Assembly: GCF_025420585.1 (NCBI RefSeq)
Contig: NZ_JAOEGB010000042.1
Span: 1 to 41,468 of the forward strand
Source: Planotetraspora sp. A-T 1434
GTDB taxonomy: Bacteria; Actinomycetota; Actinomycetes; Streptosporangiales; Streptosporangiaceae
Length of the DNA: 41,468 bases
Direction of reading: 5' to 3'
Position 1 is the first letter of the stretch. Each line of letters starts with the position of its first letter. Below, one piece after another: positions 6,939 through 15,639 of this stretch. Position numbers and translations under genes: made by a program. The notes beneath the pieces were generated by a model. The model ran no database searches and was not told the DNA's origin. It was given only the letters and a program-made list of their open reading frames with translations.

Positions 6939-8321
6939 ATGACGGATCGTCTCCAGGCTCATGCGGAGCCGTTGACCAGCTCTAGCGTGAGACACGTGAC
7001 CATCACCCAGCAGGTCTACACAGAGCCGCCCATCACTGTCGGGCATAGGCGGGCGGCCACGATCGCCCTGGGCCTGTGGGCGGGACTCATCGTGGTCGCG
7101 TTCGGCTGGGGCGCGGTGCTGCTCTCGCACGACGCGCTGCACCTGGACGCCTTCCCGCCACTGCACGGCCACCTGCGCCTCCAGACCTGGCAGCTCATCC
7201 CGGCACTCGTTGCCGGCGTGGGGGTAATCCTTGCCCTGCCGGCGGCCACGGCCCGGCTGTCCTGGCGCCCTCTCCTCCTCGCCGCCTGGCTGGCGACACT
7301 CGGCTGGACGGTCGCCCTCGCGCTGTCCGACGGCGTCTCCCAACTGGCCGCGCCGTTCGCCGCCCGGAACGAGTACCTGCCGGTGCTTCCCGCCATGGGC
7401 GACCGCCCGCTGTCTTGGCTGCGGAGTTTCACCGGCGAGCTGTTGGCGTACCCGACGCACGTCAAGGGCCATCCACCGCTGCCGGATCTGATCCTGTGGG
7501 CACTGGATCGCGTCGGCGCCCGCGGCCCTGGCCCCGCTGCGGCCCTGGCGATCGCAGTGGGCGCATCAGCCGTCGTGGCCGTCGCCGTAACCGTACGTTC
7601 CGTGGCGGGAGAGGAACTGGCACGGCGGGCGCTGCCGTACCTCGTGCTGGGGCCCTGGGCCATCTCCGTGGCCACAAGCATGGACGCGCTGTTCCTCGGC
7701 GTCGCGGCCTGGGGGACCGCTCTCCTGGCGCTCGCTTCACACCGTACGGCCCAGCAGGGCATGGCGCCGGCGAGCCTGGCAGGTGTACTGCTCGGGTCCC
7801 TGCCCTATCTGAGCTACGGCCTGGTGCCCTTCGCCGCGATCCCATTCGTCGTGCTGCTGGTCGCGCGGCCCGCGACGCGCGTTCTCATCGGTGCCGTCCT
7901 GGGGGCCGTGTCGGTGGCTGCCCTGTTCGCGGCGGGCGGCTTCTGGTGGCCGGACGGTGTTTCGGCCACGCGCATCGCGTGGGAGCTGGATGCCGGGGCG
8001 CTGCGGCCGTACACCTTCTTCTTGATCGGCAACCTCGCGGTCCTAGGGCTGATCACAGGTCCGGCGGTCGCCGCCGCAGTGCCGAGAATCCGGTCCCTCC
8101 CCCGCCCGGTCGCGCTACTTGGAGCGGCGGCGCTGCTCGGCATGATCGTGCTCGATCTGTCCGGCTACACCCGCGGCGAGGTCCAGCGGATCTGGATTCC
8201 CTACGCCGTCTGGTTCGTCCCCGTGGCGGCCGCACTGCCCAAGGGGAGAACACGAGCGTGGCTGGCGGCGCAGGTAGGCGTGGGCCTGCTGCTTCAGGCG
8301 ACCCTTCAGGCGCCCTGGTGA
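6939..8321 (+). CDS. Polytopic membrane protein, glycosyltransferase-C-like
   Basis: This membrane protein of about 460 aa (ATG 6939; GTG 6987 or GTG 6996 would give a slightly shorter product) is transcribed away from the GT2 operon. About ten hydrophobic helices span residues 80 to 450. An acidic first loop (SHDALHLDAFPPLHG) and a loop with YPTHVKGHPPLP lie between early helices. This is the general plan of lipid-linked-sugar-dependent GT-C enzymes, and a GT2 with DxD encoded next door would supply such a donor. The GT-C assignment is not proven, since these proteins diverge strongly. A decayed second copy follows at 8366. Confidence 0.6.
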   Translation: MTDRLQAHAEPLTSSSVRHVTITQQVYTEPPITVGHRRAATIALGLWAGLIVVAFGWGAVLLSHDALHLDAFPPLHGHLRLQTWQLIPALVAGVGVILALPAATARLSWRPLLLAAWLATLGWTVALALSDGVSQLAAPFAARNEYLPVLPAMGDRPLSWLRSFTGELLAYPTHVKGHPPLPDLILWALDRVGARGPGPAAALAIAVGASAVVAVAVTVRSVAGEELARRALPYLVLGPWAISVATSMDALFLGVAAWGTALLALASHRTAQQGMAPASLAGVLLGSLPYLSYGLVPFAAIPFVVLLVARPATRVLIGAVLGAVSVAALFAAGGFWWPDGVSATRIAWELDAGALRPYTFFLIGNLAVLGLITGPAVAAAVPRIRSLPRPVALLGAAALLGMIVLDLSGYTRGEVQRIWIPYAVWFVPVAAALPKGRTRAWLAAQVGVGLLLQATLQAPW

Positions 8322-8365
8322 CCACCTGACATTGGCTGGCGGGCTGGCGGGCTTCACCTAAACAC

Positions 8366-8621
8366 CTGCCCGCCTATCCCACCCACGTGCGCGACCATCC
8401 GCCTCTGCCCGTGCTGGTGGCATGGGCAGAGGCGGTGGCGGGTGCCTCGGGCCTGCTGCTCGTGGTGGCTGTGGCTGCTCCGCGCGGTGGCGATCGCGCT
8501 GGTCGTACGGCGACTGGTCGGTGAGGAGGCGGCCAGACGGGCACTGCCCGGCCGGCCCTGGCTCGCGGCGCAGGCGGTCACCGGGCTGCTGCTTCAGGGG
8601 CTGATCGCCTCGCTTTGGTGA
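8366..8621 (+). pseudogene. Collapsed tandem paralogue of the membrane protein at 6939-8321
   Basis: The sequence first reads LPAYPTHVRDHPPLPVLVAWA, which matches LLAYPTHVKGHPPLPDLILWA of the intact gene. It then shifts frame near 8475 and reads LVVRRLVGEEAARRALPG, matching VRSVAGEELARRALPY. It jumps directly to RPWLAAQAVTGLLLQGLIASLW and a TGA at 8619-8621, matching the extreme C-terminus RAWLAAQVGVGLLLQATLQAPW. The N-terminal third and about 200 codons of the middle are therefore missing. The second junction lies at an ALP triplet present at both places in the intact gene. This is a dead tandem duplicate. Confidence 0.8.
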
Positions 8622-8634
8622 GGCCGGACTGCGG

Positions 8635-9621
8635 TCAGCCGAGCGGTGCGGTCGCGAACTCCCGCATGCCTTCGGCGAAGGCGATCCGCGCCTGGAACCC
8701 GAGCTCCTTCTCCGCCAGGTATGGCGAGGCCACGATGTGGCGCACGTCGCCCAGCCGGTACTCCCCCGTCGTGACCGGTGCGGGACCGCCACGCTGAGTG
8801 GCGAGCGCCTCGGCCATCTCGCCCACCGTGTGCGGCTCGCCACTGGCGATGTTGAAGGCAGACAGAGTGCCGGACCGGCCAACCTCCAGCGCGGCCACGT
8901 TCGCCTCGGCCACATCTCGGACGTGCACGAAGTCACGGCGCTGTCCGCCGTCCTCGAAGACCCTGGGCGCCCGGCCCGCCTCCAGCGCGGATCGGAAGAT
9001 CGCGGCTACCCCTGAATACGGCGTGTCTCTGGGCATCCGCGGGCCATACACGTTGTGATAGCGCAGCGCCACGACTGACCCGCCCGTCTCGCGGGCCCAG
9101 TTGCCGGCCAGATGCTCCTGGGCGAGCTTGGTCGTTGCGTAGGCGTTGCGCGGATCCAGCGGCGCGTCCTCCCCGATCGAAATCGGTCTCACCCCGGCCC
9201 CGCAGTGCGGACAGCGCGGCTCGAAGTAGCCACGCGCCAGATCGGCCTCGGCCCGAGCGCCGGGCCGGACCTCGCCGTGCTCGGTGCAACCGTAGGCGCC
9301 TTCGCCGTAGACCACCATCGAGGAGGCCAGCACCAGCCTGTCGATGCCGTGCCTGGCCATCGCGGCCAGAAGTACGGCGGTGCCGTACACGTTGACGGAG
9401 GCGTAGTCGGGCAGGTCGGCCACGTCCACACCCAGCCCGACCTTGGCCGCCTGGTGCACCACGGCATCGACGTCCGGCAACATCCGGTCAAGGGCGTCGG
9501 CGTCGCGCACATCCGCTCCGGCACGCAGATCCAGACCGATTACCTCGTGTCCGGCTCGCGCCATGGCCTCGGCCACATGACTTCCGATGAACCCGGCCGC
9601 ACCGGTGAGAAGGACTTTCAC
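8635..9621 (-). CDS. NAD-dependent nucleotide-sugar epimerase/dehydratase (SDR)
   Basis: This 328-aa protein starts at GTG 9621, placing VKVLLTGAAGFIGSHVAEA at the very N-terminus as expected for extended SDR enzymes; an upstream 36-codon extension is unlikely. GxxGxxG is TGAAGFIG, the catalytic YxxxK is YATTK within NAYATTKLAQEHL, and RYHNVYGPRMP and the FVHVRDVAEA segment are typical of UDP-glucose 4-epimerase/dTDP-glucose-dehydratase relatives. An insert with FEPRCPHCGAGVRP carries a CxxC pair that may bind zinc and is not found in GalE. It probably supplies an activated sugar to the glycosyltransferases nearby. A second, broken copy is at 3220-3423. Confidence 0.85.
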   Translation of the reverse strand: MKVLLTGAAGFIGSHVAEAMARAGHEVIGLDLRAGADVRDADALDRMLPDVDAVVHQAAKVGLGVDVADLPDYASVNVYGTAVLLAAMARHGIDRLVLASSMVVYGEGAYGCTEHGEVRPGARAEADLARGYFEPRCPHCGAGVRPISIGEDAPLDPRNAYATTKLAQEHLAGNWARETGGSVVALRYHNVYGPRMPRDTPYSGVAAIFRSALEAGRAPRVFEDGGQRRDFVHVRDVAEANVAALEVGRSGTLSAFNIASGEPHTVGEMAEALATQRGGPAPVTTGEYRLGDVRHIVASPYLAEKELGFQARIAFAEGMREFATAPLG

Positions 9622-9887
9622 GCCCGCGAGACTAGGCCGAGGTGTCCCGCGACAGCACCCTACGAGGCGAGCCGTTCGCAGGTTGTAAGAAGTGCGTTGA
9701 GCCTCGACAGACGGCGCCTCCTTGGTCACGCGACGCGGCAGGCAGACATGCCGTAGTGGAGAAGGTCACCGGAGCCGGTGAAACCGCCAGGTCAGGGATG
9801 AAACCAGCGTGAAGCCGCGATGAAGCCGGCAACGCGGAAGCTCTCCATGGACGCCGGGAGGTACCCGGCGGAGAGAGGAGACGCGTC

Positions 9888-10856
9888 ATGGCGGACCTCA
9901 GTGCCGTCCGGGCCGAGAGCCTGGTCAAGAACTTCGGAGACTTCCGGGCCGTGGACGAAATCGACCTTCACGTACGGCAAGGTGAGATCTTCGGAGTCCT
10001 GGGCCCCAATGGAGCGGGCAAGACCACCACGCTCCGAATGCTCGCCACCCTGCTCCCGATCGACGGCGGCCACGCGGAGATCTTCGGCGTCGACGTCCGA
10101 CGGGAACCCCACCGCATCCGGCAACTGGTAGGCGTCACCGGTCAGTACGCCTCGGTAGACGACGACCTGACCGCTCGGGAGAACCTTTGGCTGTTCGCCC
10201 GTTTACAAGGCCTGACCAGCGCCCGAGCCAAGACCATCGCCGGCGACCTACTCGAACGTTTCGGCCTCCAGGAGGCGGCCGACCGCCCCCTGTCCCAGTT
10301 CAGCGGTGGCATGCGCCGCCGCCTGGACCTCGCATCCAGCCTGATCACCCGCCCACCCCTGATCTTCCTGGACGAGCCCACAACCGGCCTCGACCCAAGA
10401 ACCCGGGGCCAGATGTGGGACACCATCCGCGAGCTGGTCACCGACGGCTCCACGATCCTCCTTACCACCCAATACCTAGACGAAGCCGACCAACTGGCCG
10501 ACCGCGTAGCCGTAATCGACCGAGGCCGAAAGGTCGCCGAAGACACCCCCGACGCCCTGAAGACCCAGGTCGGCGACTCAAGTCTGCAGCTCAGCCTCGC
10601 GGACGGCTCCGACACCGCCCTAGCCGCGGACGTCGTCCGCCGGCTGCTGGGCGAGGAACCGGTCCTGACCCCGGAATCAGGACGCATGAACATCCCCCTT
10701 CCCGACCCCAACCGGGCCGCGGACGTCCTGATCAGCCTGCGGGAAGCGGGTCTCGGCATCTCCTCGGTGAGCGTCGCCAAGCCGACGCTGGACGAGGTCT
10801 TCCTGGCGCTGACCGGCCACGGCGCCGACGAACCCCAGATAGAGGCGGTCCGATGA
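9888..10856 (+). CDS. DrrA-type ABC exporter ATPase
   Basis: This 322-aa protein starts at ATG 9888 behind GAGAGAGGAG. All ABC ATPase motifs are present: Walker A GPNGAGKTT (near 44-52), a Q-loop GQYASVD, signature FSGGMRRRLDLASSL, Walker B LIFLDEPTTGLD, and an H-loop variant TTQYLDEADQL. The ~90-residue C-terminal extension is typical of the daunorubicin-resistance DrrA family (DUF4162-like). The permease gene overlaps it as ATGA. Together they export a lipophilic compound such as an antibiotic or glycolipid across the cytoplasmic membrane. The substrate is unknown. Confidence 0.9.
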   Translation: MADLSAVRAESLVKNFGDFRAVDEIDLHVRQGEIFGVLGPNGAGKTTTLRMLATLLPIDGGHAEIFGVDVRREPHRIRQLVGVTGQYASVDDDLTARENLWLFARLQGLTSARAKTIAGDLLERFGLQEAADRPLSQFSGGMRRRLDLASSLITRPPLIFLDEPTTGLDPRTRGQMWDTIRELVTDGSTILLTTQYLDEADQLADRVAVIDRGRKVAEDTPDALKTQVGDSSLQLSLADGSDTALAADVVRRLLGEEPVLTPESGRMNIPLPDPNRAADVLISLREAGLGISSVSVAKPTLDEVFLALTGHGADEPQIEAVR

Positions 10857-11704
10857 CCACTACGAGCACCATGAGCCCGACCACCCTCAACCCTCAGCGC
10901 GTCGACCCGTCCGCCGTGGTGGCCCGCACCACGTCCCACAGCTCGGTCCAGGAGTCCTGGGTCCAGATCCTGGCGATGGCATGGCGAGCCGTGAAGAAGA
11001 TGCGCCGCAAGCCCGAGCAGTTCTTCGACGTCCTCATCCAGCCCCTGCTGTTCACGGCGATGTTCGCGTTCATCTTCGGCGGCGCGATCTCCGGCAGCGT
11101 GTCGGACTACCTCCCGGTACTGATCCCCGGCATCCTCGCCCAGACCGCCCTGACCGTCTGCATGGCGACAGGCGTGCAGCTGCGCGAAGACATGGACAAG
11201 GGGGTCTTCGACCGCTTCAAGTCCCTGCCGATCGCGAGGATCGCCCCTCTAGCCGGCCCGATGATCGCCGATCTGATCCGTTACGGCATCGCGTCGGTGC
11301 TGACGCTCGTCACCGGCCTGGTCATCGGTTACCGCCCCGGCGGCGGCGTGCTCGGCTGCGTCGGCGGCGTCGCGCTCACCGTGATCGCGGGCTGGTCGCT
11401 GGCGTGGATCTTCACCTGGCTGGGCACGATGGCGCGTTCCGCGCAGAGCGTCCAGGGCATCTCGATGATGATCATGTTCCCGCTCACCTTCCTGTCCAAC
11501 GCCTTCGTCCCCGCCGAGACGCTGCCCGGCTGGCTGGAGGCGTTCGTGAAGGTCAACCCGGTTTCGCACGTCGTCTCCGCGGTGCGCGACCTGTTCAACG
11601 ACGGGGCCGTGACGGCCGAGGTCGGCTGGGCGCTCATCGGCTGCATGGTCGTCGTCGCGGTGTTCGCCCCGCTGGCGGTCCGCTCGTACTCCCGCAAGAT
11701 GTAG
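10853..11704 (+). CDS. DrrB-type ABC-2 exporter permease
   Basis: This 283-aa protein starts at ATG 10853, overlapping the ATPase stop as ATGA. It has a Thr/Ser-rich cytoplasmic N-terminus of about 50 residues, followed by six membrane helices of the ABC-2 type. The conserved MRRKPEQFFDVLIQPLLF region before TM1, the MDKGVFDRFKSLPIAR elbow and the FLSNAFVPAETLPGWLEAFV ABC-2 signature loop are all present. The gene ends six bases before the convergent SARP regulator gene, with no room for a separate terminator. Confidence 0.9.
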   Translation: MTTTSTMSPTTLNPQRVDPSAVVARTTSHSSVQESWVQILAMAWRAVKKMRRKPEQFFDVLIQPLLFTAMFAFIFGGAISGSVSDYLPVLIPGILAQTALTVCMATGVQLREDMDKGVFDRFKSLPIARIAPLAGPMIADLIRYGIASVLTLVTGLVIGYRPGGGVLGCVGGVALTVIAGWSLAWIFTWLGTMARSAQSVQGISMMIMFPLTFLSNAFVPAETLPGWLEAFVKVNPVSHVVSAVRDLFNDGAVTAEVGWALIGCMVVVAVFAPLAVRSYSRKM

Positions 11705-11710
11705 ACGGTG

Positions 11711-14700
11711 TCAGACCACCCGCTCCAGGACGGTGCGGGCCTCGGCCAGCAGGTCGAGGCCGCGGCGTTCGCCGTATCCGGCCTCGATCCGGGATATGAC
11801 GCCAGGGGCGATCCGTTCGGCGTGCGCGGACAGCACCGACCACTGCATCGTCGGGGTGAACCGGTTGTAGGCGAACCGGTCGGCGAGCACGAGCAGCCGG
11901 ACCCCCTCCTCGGCGGGCAGCGCTCCCTTAAGCAGGCCCCAGATGCCGAGTCCGGCGAGCACCATCCCCATCAGCGGGTAGTCCCTGAACGTGTGGTCCG
12001 GGTCGAACATGATCAGCACCTTGGTCCGCAGCGACTCGAAGAGGTCCACGCCGTCGTCGCCCTCGCCGTACTGCGCGAACGCCGAGATCGCGATGACCTC
12101 GCCCAGGAGGGCCCACGGTGTGAAACCGTCCGGCGCGCCCGGGACGTGCAGGTTCCGGAGCAACTCGGCGGTCTCGCGGTGCCGCCGCAGTCCCTCGGAG
12201 ATGTCGCCGTCGACGAGGGCCAGCTGGGCTCTGCCGGTGGCGACCGACAGGACCTCGCCGTAGGTGCCCTGGGAAGCGAGCTCCTCCAGGTCGTCGATCA
12301 TTCGTGCGGCCTCGTCGCGGCGCCCCTCAGTGAGCGCCGCCATGGCGAGGGCGGCGCGGATCTGGATGGCGTCATCCACCGCCCCGAGGCGTTCGAGCAC
12401 CGGGAGCGCCTCGGTGGCATGTCTGGAGGCCGACGCGGACTCACCGAGGTGCGCGTACAGGCCGGCCAGCTGGGTGTGCAACACCGCCCGGCGCCAGGGA
12501 CCGCCGTCGTCATCGACGAACTGGAGGGCGGCCAGGGCAGCTTCGATCGCGCCGGGCGGGTCGCCGGCGTTCTCCCGGCCGTGGCTCAGCCAGTGCAGCG
12601 CGATCTGGCGGATCATGGGGTCGGGATCGGCGATCAGCGTGTCGAAGCCGTTCTCGGGGTCCGACACCACGGTGAGCAGCACGGTCACCAGCGCCCGGAC
12701 GCCCGGGTTCGCCGAGGCGGCGCCCAGCGCGGACAGCATCCGTGCCAGCCCCCCGATCTCTTCGGAGGAGACGATGACGGTGTTGAACAGCGCCATGCTC
12801 AGGGCCACCCGGGTCCGGTCGAGGAGCCGGGGCGGCGGCGTCCAGCCGGTCAGCGCGGCGGCGACGGCCGGGGTGAGGACGATGCCGCGCGGATGGTCTC
12901 CGCAGATCATCCAGTAGCCGCCCAGAGTGGAGAACAGCACCACCACCGCTTCCGGGTCGGGGTCGGCGAGGGCCTCGCGCAGGATGTCGGCGAGGTTCGT
13001 CTCCTCCGAACGCAGCCGGTCCATCGCGTCGACCTGCTCCGGCGAGTACAGCCGGACACCGTGCCGGTCGGCGTAACCGACGGCCCACGCGCGCACGGCG
13101 GCTCGCGCCTCGGCGGTCTCGCCGGCCGAGTCCAGCCGTACCCGGCCGAACTCACGCACCGTCTCGAGCATGCGGTACCGGACGCCGTCGGCCGTCTCCA
13201 TGACGGTGAGCAGGGACTGCTCCACGAGCTCTTCAATGTCGCCGAGAGCGTCGCCGCCGAGCACCTCCTCCGCCGCGTCGAGGGCGAAGCCGTCCGGGAA
13301 GGCCGAGAGGCGGCGCAGGGCCCGGCGTTCCCGCTCGCCGAGAAGGTTCCAGGACCAGTCGATCACCGCCAGCAGCGTCTGGTGCCGTGAGGGGGCGCTC
13401 CGATCGCCGCCGCGCAGCAGCGCGAACCTGTCGTCCAGCCGGCGGGCGATCTCGACCGGTGACATCACCCTAACCTTCGCGGCAGCCAGTTCAATCGCGA
13501 GCGGAAGGCCGTCCAGGCGGGCCACGACGGCGCGCACCTCCTCCCCGTCGAGGCGTACGCCGGGCCGGGCCGCGGTCGCGCGGTCGCGGAACAGCTCGAC
13601 CGCGTCGCCGGTTCCCAGCTGGGGCAGCGGGTAGACACGTTCGGCGGCGATCGCGAGCGGCGAGCGAGTCGTGCTGAGGATGCGCAGCTCCCGCGTGGTC
13701 GCGGCCAGATAGGCGACCAGGTCGGCGACCGCCTCCACCAGATGCTCGCAGTTGTCGAGCACCAGCAGCGTCGGGGCCAGGCCGAGCTGCTGGGCGATCC
13801 GGGCGCGGACGTCGGCGCGCTGCTGCGGGGTAAGCGTGCGACGTCCGGTCACCGAGTCGCGGACGCCGAGCGCCGACCCGACCTCGCCGACCAGGTCCTC
13901 GGCCGCGGTCACGCCGACCAGCTCGACGAAGTGCACCACCGGCTGCGGGGCCTCGCGGGCTACGGCATGGGCGAGCCGGGTCTTGCCGAGCCCGCCCGGG
14001 CCGAGGATCGAGACCACCCGGGACGTGGCGAGCAGCAACCGCACCCGTCGGAGGTCGTCGTCGCGGCCGAGCAGCGGGGTCGTGTCGAACCGCACGCCGG
14101 TACGTACGGGACTGTCGAGCGCCAGCAGCTCCTGGTGGACCCGCCGCAGCTCCGGGCCGACGTCGGCGCCGATCCGTTCACGCAGGTCCGACCGGTAGCG
14201 CTCGAAGCGGTCCAGCGCGGCGCCCGTCCCGCGCACCGCCGCCTCGCTGCGCAGGAGGTCGGCGAGCAGCCCCTCGTCCCCCGGGGGGACGCGCACAGCC
14301 TCCTCGAGCTCGGGCAGGGCGGGGCCGTGGTCGCCGCTCCGGCTCCGGGCCCGGGCGAGCACGACCCGCGCGGACGCCAGATCGCGTTCCGCGCGACGGC
14401 GCACCTCGGCCAGCGGGCCGCCGCCCTCGGGGGGCAGCGCTCCGGCGCCCAGCGTGAGAGCCTCCTCCGCCGCCGCGGCCGCCGCGGCCGGATCCTCGAC
14501 GAGCAGCACCCGCGCCAGGCCCGCCAGACCGTGCAGCCGACCGGCGTCGACCCGGTCGGGCGGAACCTCGAGCCGGTAGCCGCCCACTTCCGTGGCCAGC
14601 GCCTCCGCCCCCACGACCGACCTGGTCCGGGACACCAGGACCTGCAGCGCCTTCGCCGGATTGGCCGGCTCGTCGTCCCCCCACACCTCCGCGACGAGCC

Positions 14701-14821
14701 GGTCCGCGTTCACGGTGCGGCAGGCGAGCGCGAGGGCTGCGAGCAGCGCCTGAGCCCTCTCACCGACCACCGGCTGCCCCCGCCACCGCACACCGTCGAG
14801 CAGACTCAGGTCGATCGGCAT
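11711..14821 (-). CDS. AfsR/SARP-type transcriptional regulator with BTAD, NB-ARC ATPase and TPR-like region
   Basis: This 1036-aa protein starts at ATG 14821. Residues 1-90 form an OmpR-like winged helix (trans_reg_C) and 95-240 a bacterial transcriptional activation domain. LLGRDDDLRRVRLLL starts the STAND-type ATPase, with Walker A GPGGLGKT at 274-281, Walker B LLVLDNCEH near 352-360 and the GLPLAIELAA motif. The C-terminal 400 residues are helical and repeat-rich, like TPRs. Such large SARPs activate secondary-metabolite or transport genes in response to ATP or ligand. The converging DrrAB exporter is a natural local target, but no direct-repeat SARP box is evident in front of it. Other targets in this window are possible. 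Confidence 0.9.
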   Translation of the reverse strand: MPIDLSLLDGVRWRGQPVVGERAQALLAALALACRTVNADRLVAEVWGDDEPANPAKALQVLVSRTRSVVGAEALATEVGGYRLEVPPDRVDAGRLHGLAGLARVLLVEDPAAAAAAAEEALTLGAGALPPEGGGPLAEVRRRAERDLASARVVLARARSRSGDHGPALPELEEAVRVPPGDEGLLADLLRSEAAVRGTGAALDRFERYRSDLRERIGADVGPELRRVHQELLALDSPVRTGVRFDTTPLLGRDDDLRRVRLLLATSRVVSILGPGGLGKTRLAHAVAREAPQPVVHFVELVGVTAAEDLVGEVGSALGVRDSVTGRRTLTPQQRADVRARIAQQLGLAPTLLVLDNCEHLVEAVADLVAYLAATTRELRILSTTRSPLAIAAERVYPLPQLGTGDAVELFRDRATAARPGVRLDGEEVRAVVARLDGLPLAIELAAAKVRVMSPVEIARRLDDRFALLRGGDRSAPSRHQTLLAVIDWSWNLLGERERRALRRLSAFPDGFALDAAEEVLGGDALGDIEELVEQSLLTVMETADGVRYRMLETVREFGRVRLDSAGETAEARAAVRAWAVGYADRHGVRLYSPEQVDAMDRLRSEETNLADILREALADPDPEAVVVLFSTLGGYWMICGDHPRGIVLTPAVAAALTGWTPPPRLLDRTRVALSMALFNTVIVSSEEIGGLARMLSALGAASANPGVRALVTVLLTVVSDPENGFDTLIADPDPMIRQIALHWLSHGRENAGDPPGAIEAALAALQFVDDDGGPWRRAVLHTQLAGLYAHLGESASASRHATEALPVLERLGAVDDAIQIRAALAMAALTEGRRDEAARMIDDLEELASQGTYGEVLSVATGRAQLALVDGDISEGLRRHRETAELLRNLHVPGAPDGFTPWALLGEVIAISAFAQYGEGDDGVDLFESLRTKVLIMFDPDHTFRDYPLMGMVLAGLGIWGLLKGALPAEEGVRLLVLADRFAYNRFTPTMQWSVLSAHAERIAPGVISRIEAGYGERRGLDLLAEARTVLERVV

Positions 14822-15089
14822 GGCCTAAGTCTAGGCTCCGCCAAGCCACCCGCCCGTTCCCGCCTGTAACCCTGTTGATCACCAACCGGTCGGGCACGCA
14901 ACGGGCACGCCCGTGCCGGCCGGAACTCTGGAGCTTGAAGCGGATGCGCTGCCGGTGGGCGTCCGATTTGTGCTCAAGCGAGGCCGACTTCGACAAGATC
15001 AAGACGGTTGGCGCGAACGCCATGTCATGGGAGGGGGCGACTGCGTCCCGCCACGGTGCGAAACCACCGCCCGCCCTCCGCGCCAGCCC
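14822..15089. other. Intergenic region between SARP gene and DUF2975 cassette
   Basis: The sequence between the SARP start and the next promoter contains no reading frame with a ribosome-binding site or family signature, and no RNA gene that I recognise. It would contain the SARP promoter on the minus strand, but I cannot point to convincing -35/-10 boxes. Confidence 0.4.
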
Positions 15090-15118
15090 TTGATTCGCCT
15101 ATCGAGATTCGATAGATT
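15090..15118 (+). promoter_or_regulatory. Promoter of the DUF2975-XRE operon
   Basis: TTGATT (15090-15095) and TAGATT (15113-15118) are separated by 17 bases, a good primary-sigma-type promoter for an actinomycete. The predicted start of transcription is about 20 bases before the ATG at 15148. The first palindrome (15099-15115) occupies the spacer and the first bases of the -10 box, so a bound repressor would block polymerase directly. Confidence 0.6.
15099..15115. promoter_or_regulatory. Operator palindrome 1 (CTATCGA-GAT-TCGATAG)
   Basis: Two perfect 7-bp arms flank a 3-bp centre. The site lies inside the promoter at 15090-15118. Its half-site TCGAT recurs in the second palindrome 21 bp downstream. 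The obvious candidate to bind it is the XRE-type protein encoded second in this operon (15639), which would make the cassette autoregulated. This is inferred from position. Confidence 0.6.
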
Positions 15119-15120
15119 TA

Positions 15121-15135
15121 CATCGCAATTCGATG
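15121..15135. promoter_or_regulatory. Operator palindrome 2 (CATCG-CAATT-CGATG)
   Basis: A second inverted repeat has 5-bp arms, centred 21 bp (two helical turns) from palindrome 1. It lies just after the predicted transcription start and just before the GAAGGG ribosome-binding site of the DUF2975 gene. The two-turn spacing would put two dimers on the same face of the DNA, which favours cooperative binding. Confidence 0.5.
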
Positions 15136-15147
15136 GAAGGGTGTGTT

Positions 15148-15639
15148 ATGGGAAAGCTGGCAGTGCGTGCGCTGCGCGCCGTGCTCGTGGTGGTGCTCGC
15201 CGGCACCGTGTTCGTACAGGCAGGGATGGTGTGGGTGTTGATCGGCGGGAGCGACCCGGAGGACGGGTCGCTTCCGCTGACCCCGTTGCGCGTGATCACG
15301 ATCCTGGGCATGGTGTCGGTCCAGGTCGCCCTGGTCAGCGTATGGCGGCTGGTGACGATGGTGCGACGCGGAACCGTGTTCTCCCACGCCGCCTTCCGGT
15401 ACGTGGACGCCGTGATCGGCGCGATCGTGGCGGCTGCCCTCCTGTGGTTCACGGTCACGGCCCTCAATGCGCCGGGCCAGCGGGCCGACCCGGGCGTCAC
15501 CGTCATCATGGGCGGGGTTGGCCTGGCCATCCTGGGGGTCGCGCTCATCGTGCTCGTGCTGCGGACGCTGCTCGCCCAGGCCGTCGCGCGCGACGTCGAA
15601 GCGGCGCAGATGCAGGCCGAGTTGGACGAGGTGATCTGA
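15148..15639 (+). CDS. DUF2975-family membrane protein
   Basis: This 163-aa protein starts at ATG 15148 behind GAAGGG; an in-frame ATG at 15133 lies within the operator and is less likely. Four hydrophobic helices lie at about residues 8-33, 50-75, 88-112 and 120-145. A cytoplasmic loop WRLVTMVRRGTVFSHAAFRYV matches the conserved RxGxxFxxxxxxxL feature of DUF2975 proteins. Members are often encoded next to a small XRE regulator, as here (TGATG overlap with the next gene). A membrane stress or signalling role has been supposed for the pair, but the molecular function is unknown. Confidence 0.8.
   Translation: MGKLAVRALRAVLVVVLAGTVFVQAGMVWVLIGGSDPEDGSLPLTPLRVITILGMVSVQVALVSVWRLVTMVRRGTVFSHAAFRYVDAVIGAIVAAALLWFTVTALNAPGQRADPGVTVIMGGVGLAILGVALIVLVLRTLLAQAVARDVEAAQMQAELDEVI

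Noticed and set aside
11708-13390. 560-codon plus-strand frame opposite the SARP gene
   Set aside because: The minus-strand protein has complete ATPase and DNA-binding motifs. The plus frame has no family signature or ribosome-binding site.
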